Below are positions 59,963 to 64,000 of a stretch of 64,000 nucleotides of DNA, piece after piece; the first letter of the stretch is position 1; each line of letters begins with the position of its first letter. The notes under the pieces were generated by a model that did no database searches, had not been told where the DNA came from, and saw only the letters and a list, made by a program, of their open reading frames with translations. The stretch is from Neorhizobium alkalisoli. GTDB lineage: Bacteria > Pseudomonadota > Alphaproteobacteria > Rhizobiales > Rhizobiaceae. The stretch lies in NCBI RefSeq assembly GCF_002968635.1, contig NZ_PVBN01000006.1, forward strand, positions 248,001 to 312,000, written 5' to 3'. Made by a program: the position numbers and the translations under genes.

Positions 59963-60394
59963 ATGGAAGCGGCAGTTCAGACGAATGATCATCCGGCACC
60001 CTCGCCCGTCCGCGGCGGGCTTGTGGCCTATCTGCAGGTGGACGGCGCGATGAAGGCGGCCGAGTTCTACAAGCAGGCCTTCGGCGCCACGATCGAGTCC
60101 TTCTATCCGGTGGACGAGCAGGGCCGGACGATGCACGTCCATCTCTATATCAACGGCAGCTCGCTGATGTTGAGCGACGCCTATCCGGACCACGGATATC
60201 CGCATGAAAAGGCACAGGGCTATACCATGCTTCTGCCCCTGACCAACGAAGAGGTCGACTTCTGGTGGAAGCGCGCCGTCGATGCCGGGCTCGAGGTGAA
60301 GCTGGAGCTGCAGGTGATGTTCTGGGGTGACCGCTACGGCCAGCTCAGCGATCCTTTCGGCGTCTCCTGGGCTGTGAACGCTCCGGTAAAATAA
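59963..60394 (+). CDS. VOC protein, PhnB/YdcJ-like glyoxalase fold
   Basis: A 143-residue VOC-fold protein similar in layout to PhnB-like proteins: GGLVAYLQVDGAMKAAEFYKQAFGATI and a second module EVDFWWKRAVDAGLEVKLELQVMFWGDRYGQLSDPFGVSWAV. The DPFGVSW ending is typical of the group. AAGGAGGGAA precedes ATG 59963. It is a monocistronic gene with a strong terminator 28 bases downstream. Third VOC gene in the window. Function unknown, possibly epoxide or lactoylglutathione-like chemistry. Confidence 0.87.
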   Translation: MEAAVQTNDHPAPSPVRGGLVAYLQVDGAMKAAEFYKQAFGATIESFYPVDEQGRTMHVHLYINGSSLMLSDAYPDHGYPHEKAQGYTMLLPLTNEEVDFWWKRAVDAGLEVKLELQVMFWGDRYGQLSDPFGVSWAVNAPVK

Positions 60395-60421
60395 TCCCGG
60401 CCCCATCGAGACAGGCTCTGC

Positions 60422-60449
60422 AGGGCGGCCGGTTTCGGTCGCCCTTTTT
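60422..60449 (+). terminator. Intrinsic terminator after the PhnB-like gene
   Basis: Arms AGGGCGGCCG/CGGTCGCCCT (one G-T pair), loop GTTT, tail TTTTT. It begins 28 bases after the stop codon. Confidence 0.9.
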
Positions 60450-60634
60450 CCGTTTTGGCGCCAGGCGAACACAATCGCCTCAAACCTTTGTGACCGGAAC
60501 CGCCCTCACTTCGACACGAAAATTAACGTCTGGGTAACCGTCCGGACCTTGAATAAGGCCATCCTGAAATGGCCCATTTCCAGGCCGAGGCCGTCCGGTT
60601 CTCGCCCTGGGACCTGTTGCTTTGTGGAGATACC

Positions 60635-61129
60635 ATGCCGATCAAGCCTTTCGTCCTCGCTCTTTCCGTCACCTTTGTCGCCGCGGCTTCTGCGACAGCC
60701 CAGCCGACCCGGGTCGCGCAGTTCGATGCCTGGGGTGTCTATTCCTATACCGATGCCGGCCAAACGAGCTGTTATGCGCTTTCGGTACCGGTGAATTCGG
60801 CGCCTGCCGGCATCGATCACGGAGACAATTTCTTCCTGATCGCACCTCACGGCGAAACCGCCTATGCGCCACAGGCGGTCATGGGTTACCCTCTTCAGGA
60901 AGGTTCCGAGATCAGCCTGACGGTGGGTGACGAGGCTTTCCGTCTGATGCCTGAGGACAAGACCGCCTGGCTGCGCAATCAGGAACGCGAGCCGGTTCTG
61001 GTGGATGCCATGCGCGGCGGAAGCGACATGAGGCTCGAAGCCACGTCCCGCCGCGGCACCAATACGAGCTATTCCTATTCCCTGCGTGGCGTCAGCGCCG
61101 CACTCCAGGCAGTACGCAAGTGCCGCTGA
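60635..61129 (+). CDS. IalB-like (invasion-associated locus B family) exported protein
   Basis: A 164-residue protein with a signal peptide (about residues 1-21, cleavage after ATA). The mature region FDAWGVYSYTDAGQTSCYALSVP and later FFLIAPHGETAYAPQAVMGYPL and EGSEISLTVGDEAFRLMPEDKTAWLRN match the IalB/Pfam PF06776-type pattern, with two Cys (about positions 49 and 163) that may form a disulfide. The family contains a Bartonella erythrocyte-invasion protein but is common in free-living rhizobia, so the name is historical. GGAG lies about 6 bases before ATG 60635. Convergent with the D,D-carboxypeptidase gene. Confidence 0.85.
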   Translation: MPIKPFVLALSVTFVAAASATAQPTRVAQFDAWGVYSYTDAGQTSCYALSVPVNSAPAGIDHGDNFFLIAPHGETAYAPQAVMGYPLQEGSEISLTVGDEAFRLMPEDKTAWLRNQEREPVLVDAMRGGSDMRLEATSRRGTNTSYSYSLRGVSAALQAVRKCR

Positions 61130-61173
61130 TCCGAGGCATCTGCCCGGGAAAATTGGCGGACTGAAAAGAATAT

Positions 61174-62382
61174 CTACCGCACCACGAAGCAGTTCACCGC
61201 TTTTGCCTGCAGCACCGAGCAGGCGCGGGTGGCGGTGTTCTGGTCGGCAAAGCCAACCAGGCGGGCCCGGAAATATTCCTTTCCGGCCTCCGCATAGCTC
61301 TCGACGCTCGGCGCGATGCGCCCGAAATCCGTCGTCAGCAGCGGCAGGGCTTTTTCGAGCATCGCGGACGCCGTCTCGCGATCGCCGGCGGCGGCGATCT
61401 GGATCTGCCAGAGCGGCCCGACCGGTTTCTGCGGTGTGGCATAGAGATTGGCGATCGATGCCTTCGCAGGCGGCGCACCGAGCGTGATCTCCTTCCGCGG
61501 CGCGACGAGCGCCAACGGCTGCGCCCCGGCAGGATCCCGCTTCTGCTGTTCCAGGGCCAGCAGACCGCCGGACGCGGCGCCGGTTCCCGGCACGTATTTG
61601 TCGAGCAGCGCCACCATCTGGTCGTCGCGCCGCCGCGCCGTCTTGCCGCCGAGAACGACGCCGATCACCCGTCTTCCGTTGATGTTGACGGCGCTCGCGA
61701 TATTGAAGCCGGAGGCACGGATGTAGCCGGTCTTGACCCCGTCCATGCCGGGATATCGGTACATCAGGTTGTTGTGGCCCCGGATGCGTTTGCCTCGGAA
61801 TTCGAAGGCACGCATCGAAAACAGCTGGTATTCGCGGGGGAAGTCGCGGATCAGAGCGAGCGCCATCATGCCCATGTCGCGCGCGGTCGTCACCTGGCTG
61901 TCATCGGGCAGGCCGGAAGCGTTGCGGAACACCGTGCGTGACATCCCGAGTGCACGAGCCTTCTGGGTCATCATCACGCCGAACCGCTCTTCGGTACCAC
62001 CAAGATGATCGGCCATCGCGGCCGCGGCGTCGTTTGCCGAGCGCACGGCCATCGCAAGCACCGCCTCGCGCACCGTGATCGTCTGGCCGGCCTTGACCCC
62101 CAGCTTGAACGGTATCTTGGAGGCCGCGTTCGCGGTCATGACGATCTGCTGATCCCAGCCGAGGCGGCCGTCCTTGAGCGCCTCGAAGGTCATGTAGAGC
62201 GTCATCATCTTGGTGAGCGATGCCGGATGGTTGATGACGTCGGCATTTTCCGAAGCCAGCACCTTGCCGCTCTGGGCGTCGTAGATGAAGTGCGCATAAC
62301 CCGCCTCGGCAGGCGTTCGGCTCATGGAGAGAGAGGCACCGACGAGAAACAGGAAGGCCAGGACATGCGCAATTCTTGACAT
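61174..62382 (-). CDS. D-alanyl-D-alanine carboxypeptidase (DacA-type) with SPOR domain
   Basis: A 402-residue periplasmic PBP-type peptidase acting on pentapeptide stems. Motifs are SxxK (Ser55, Lys58 in ASLTKMM), SxN (Ser115-Asn117 in RSANDAA) and KTG (Lys217-Gly219 in GVKTGYI). The signal peptide ends near AEAG (about residue 28). After a Pro/Ala linker the last about 75 residues form a SPOR domain (GPLWQIQIAAAGD to NCFVV) that binds denuded septal glycan. This points to action at the division site. ATG 62382 has GAGG upstream; a TTG immediately before could add one residue. Confidence 0.94.
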   Translation of the reverse strand: MSRIAHVLAFLFLVGASLSMSRTPAEAGYAHFIYDAQSGKVLASENADVINHPASLTKMMTLYMTFEALKDGRLGWDQQIVMTANAASKIPFKLGVKAGQTITVREAVLAMAVRSANDAAAAMADHLGGTEERFGVMMTQKARALGMSRTVFRNASGLPDDSQVTTARDMGMMALALIRDFPREYQLFSMRAFEFRGKRIRGHNNLMYRYPGMDGVKTGYIRASGFNIASAVNINGRRVIGVVLGGKTARRRDDQMVALLDKYVPGTGAASGGLLALEQQKRDPAGAQPLALVAPRKEITLGAPPAKASIANLYATPQKPVGPLWQIQIAAAGDRETASAMLEKALPLLTTDFGRIAPSVESYAEAGKEYFRARLVGFADQNTATRACSVLQAKAVNCFVVR

Positions 62383-62490
62383 CAATCTACCTCACTAAGT
62401 GCGCACGAACATAGGCCAAGGATGCTGGTGCGAAAATGGCGGAATTGAAATTTAACCGGATTTTCGCACTTACTTCCCCGAAAAGATCGC

Positions 62491-63984
62491 CTAGCCGGCG
62501 GTCAGCGTCCGTCTGACGGCATCTTTCCAGCCCCGGATTTTCGCGCCACGGGTCTTCTCGTCCATTTCCGGCTCGAAGCGGCGCTGGCGTGCCCAGCTCT
62601 TCGCAAACGCCTTCCTGTCCGGCCAGACGCCGGCTTTGGAACCGGCCAGCCAGGCCGCCCCGAGCGCGGTTGTCTCAAGGATGGTCGGGCGATCGACGGG
62701 CGCATCGAGCAGGTCGGAGAGACGCTGCATGGTCCAGTCGGAAGCGACCATTCCGCCATCGACGCGCAGCACGGTATCGCCATTGGCATTGCGCCAGTCC
62801 CGGCGCATGGCGTCGAGCAGATCGCGGGTCTGGTAGCAGACGGCTTCGAGCGCGGCGCGAGCGAATTCCGCGGGGCCTGTCGCGCGCGTCAGGCCGAAGA
62901 TCGCGCCCCTCGCCTCGGCATCCCAGTGCGGTGCGCCAAGCCCGGTGAAGGCCGGCACCAGATAAACCTCCTGCTGAGGATCGGCTTCTGCCGCCAAGTC
63001 GCCGGATTGACTCGCCTTTTCGATGATGCCGAGCCCGTCGCGCAGCCATTGCACGGCAGCGCCTGCGATGAAGATCGAGCCTTCCAGCGCATAGGTCGTC
63101 TCGCCATCGAGCCGGTAGGCGATGGTCGTCAGAAGCCGGTTTTTGGAGCGGCACATGTCCGTGCCGGTATTCAGGACCGCAAAACATCCCGTGCCGTAGG
63201 TGGACTTCATCATGCCCGGTTCGAAACAGGCCTGGCCGATCGTGGCGGCCTGCTGGTCCCCGGCAACGCCGAGGATCGGGATCGCCGCGCCGAACAGGCT
63301 TTCGTCGGTGACGCCGAAATCGTCGGCGCAATCCTTGACTTCCGGCAGCATGGCGGCGGGAATGCGGAGAATTTCCAGGAGGTCGTCGTCCCAGCGGTTG
63401 TCGCCGATATTGTAGATCAGCGTGCGGGACGCATTCGTGGCGTCGGTGACGAAGCTTTTGCCCCCGGTCAGCCGCCAGATGAGGAAGGTGTCGATCGTGC
63501 CGAAGCAAAGCTCGCCCTTGGCCGCCCGCGCCCGCGCGCCTTTGACGTTGGCGAGCATCCAGGAAAGCTTGGTGCCGGAAAAATACGGGTCGAGCAGCAA
63601 CCCGGTGCGGCGGGTGAACAGCTTTTCGAGATCCTGCCGCTTCAGTTTTTCGCAATAGCTCGCGGTGCGGCGGTCCTGCCAGACGATGGCGTTGTGGATG
63701 GGCTTGCCGCTCTCGCGTTCCCAGACGACGACCGTCTCGCGCTGGTTGGTGATGCCGATCGCAGCGATATCGGAGGCTTCGATCTTTGCTTCCTTCAGCG
63801 CCTGCTTGACCGTCCACAGCACGGTTTCCCAGATCTCCTCCGGATCGTGCTCGACCCAGCCAGGCATCGGAAAGATCTGCGTGAATTCCTTCTGGCCTAT
63901 GCCGGCGATTTTCATCTTGCCGTCAAAAACGATCGCCCGCGTCGAGGTCGTCCCCTGATCGATCGCCAGAACATAACCCGCCAT
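62491..63984 (-). CDS. glpK: Glycerol kinase
   Basis: Phosphorylates glycerol to glycerol-3-phosphate, 497 residues as in other GlpK. The FGGY-family motifs are clear: [13 protein letters not shown] (residues 9-21), [12 protein letters not shown] near residue 80, [15 protein letters not shown] near 140, [13 protein letters not shown] near 240 and [11 protein letters not shown] near 405. ATG 63984 lies close to the window end and is intact. It is on the minus strand with the carboxypeptidase downstream, separated by 108 bases. No other glp genes are seen, though glpFD may lie upstream beyond 64000. Confidence 0.97.
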   Translation of the reverse strand: MAGYVLAIDQGTTSTRAIVFDGKMKIAGIGQKEFTQIFPMPGWVEHDPEEIWETVLWTVKQALKEAKIEASDIAAIGITNQRETVVVWERESGKPIHNAIVWQDRRTASYCEKLKRQDLEKLFTRRTGLLLDPYFSGTKLSWMLANVKGARARAAKGELCFGTIDTFLIWRLTGGKSFVTDATNASRTLIYNIGDNRWDDDLLEILRIPAAMLPEVKDCADDFGVTDESLFGAAIPILGVAGDQQAATIGQACFEPGMMKSTYGTGCFAVLNTGTDMCRSKNRLLTTIAYRLDGETTYALEGSIFIAGAAVQWLRDGLGIIEKASQSGDLAAEADPQQEVYLVPAFTGLGAPHWDAEARGAIFGLTRATGPAEFARAALEAVCYQTRDLLDAMRRDWRNANGDTVLRVDGGMVASDWTMQRLSDLLDAPVDRPTILETTALGAAWLAGSKAGVWPDRKAFAKSWARQRRFEPEMDEKTRGAKIRGWKDAVRRTLTAG

Positions 63985-64000
63985 GCTGCTCTTCCTCCCC

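Noticed and set aside
1..64000. Prophage, genomic island or transposon
   Set aside because: No integrase, transposase, tRNA-linked direct repeat or phage structural gene was recognised; composition is uniform apart from small AT-rich promoter pockets.

Overview
The window is high-GC DNA with dense, mostly short-gapped genes, and it reads as chromosome of an alphaproteobacterium of the family Rhizobiaceae. The evidence is a fused anthranilate synthase TrpE(G) with a three-tryptophan trpL leader peptide, a choXWV choline importer whose ligand residues match Sinorhizobium ChoX, a NolR-like ArsR regulator, BacA, an ECF42/DGPF pair, an HWE histidine kinase and TGA-N9-TCA iron boxes. No rRNA, tRNA, CRISPR array, transposase, integrase or phage gene was seen.

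Layout. 1-8.1 kb: partial CDF metal transporter, an unusual exported signal peptidase I, a GNAT acetyltransferase, trpE(G) with its attenuator, an extensin-like wall protein, a small exported protein and fhs. 8.2-10.7 kb: TonB-dependent haem-type receptor behind two iron-responsive boxes. 10.8-16.8 kb: UPF0114 membrane protein, BtrH-like C39-fold protein, LuxR-type regulator, PAS protein, DUF2333 protein, a coiled-coil protein and tdk. 17-21.3 kb: choXWV, a HugZ-like protein and the NolR-like regulator. 21.5-28.7 kb: omega-aminotransferase, VOC protein, exported TonB-C-like protein, a divergent pair of a Tat-exported chloroperoxidase-type hydrolase and an OhrR-type regulator sharing two operators, a branched-chain amino-acid binding protein, a P-loop kinase and a hypothetical gene.

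28.7-31.0 kb is the most unusual locus: a three-gene operon led by a eukaryotic-type XendoU endoribonuclease fused to a lamin-tail-like domain. 31.2-34.8 kb: adenine deaminase, a RelE/ParE-type toxin-antitoxin pair, an ArsR-SRPBCC operon with a tandem operator and an apparently leaderless start, and a GFA protein. 34.8-40.9 kb: alpha-glucosidase and KDG kinase (divergent), an RTX protein, a membrane-anchored tyrosine phosphatase and a glycosyltransferase. 40.9-42.6 kb is a small cassette (VOC plus arginase-fold protein) between two inversely oriented copies of a palindromic repeat.

42.6-64 kb: der and a YfgM-like TPR protein, polysaccharide deacetylase, bacA, an MFS transporter, a second-type methionine aminopeptidase, an LLM oxidoreductase, an HWE kinase with its response regulator, an SRPBCC protein, DUF1127, ECF42 sigma with DGPF protein, an AraC regulator divergent from an exported lactonase-type MBL protein, GST, GFA, ParDE, VOC, an IalB-like protein, a DacA-type carboxypeptidase with SPOR domain, and glpK. 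Functional themes are haem/iron uptake, choline import, peroxide and general stress response, envelope maintenance and small regulatory modules.
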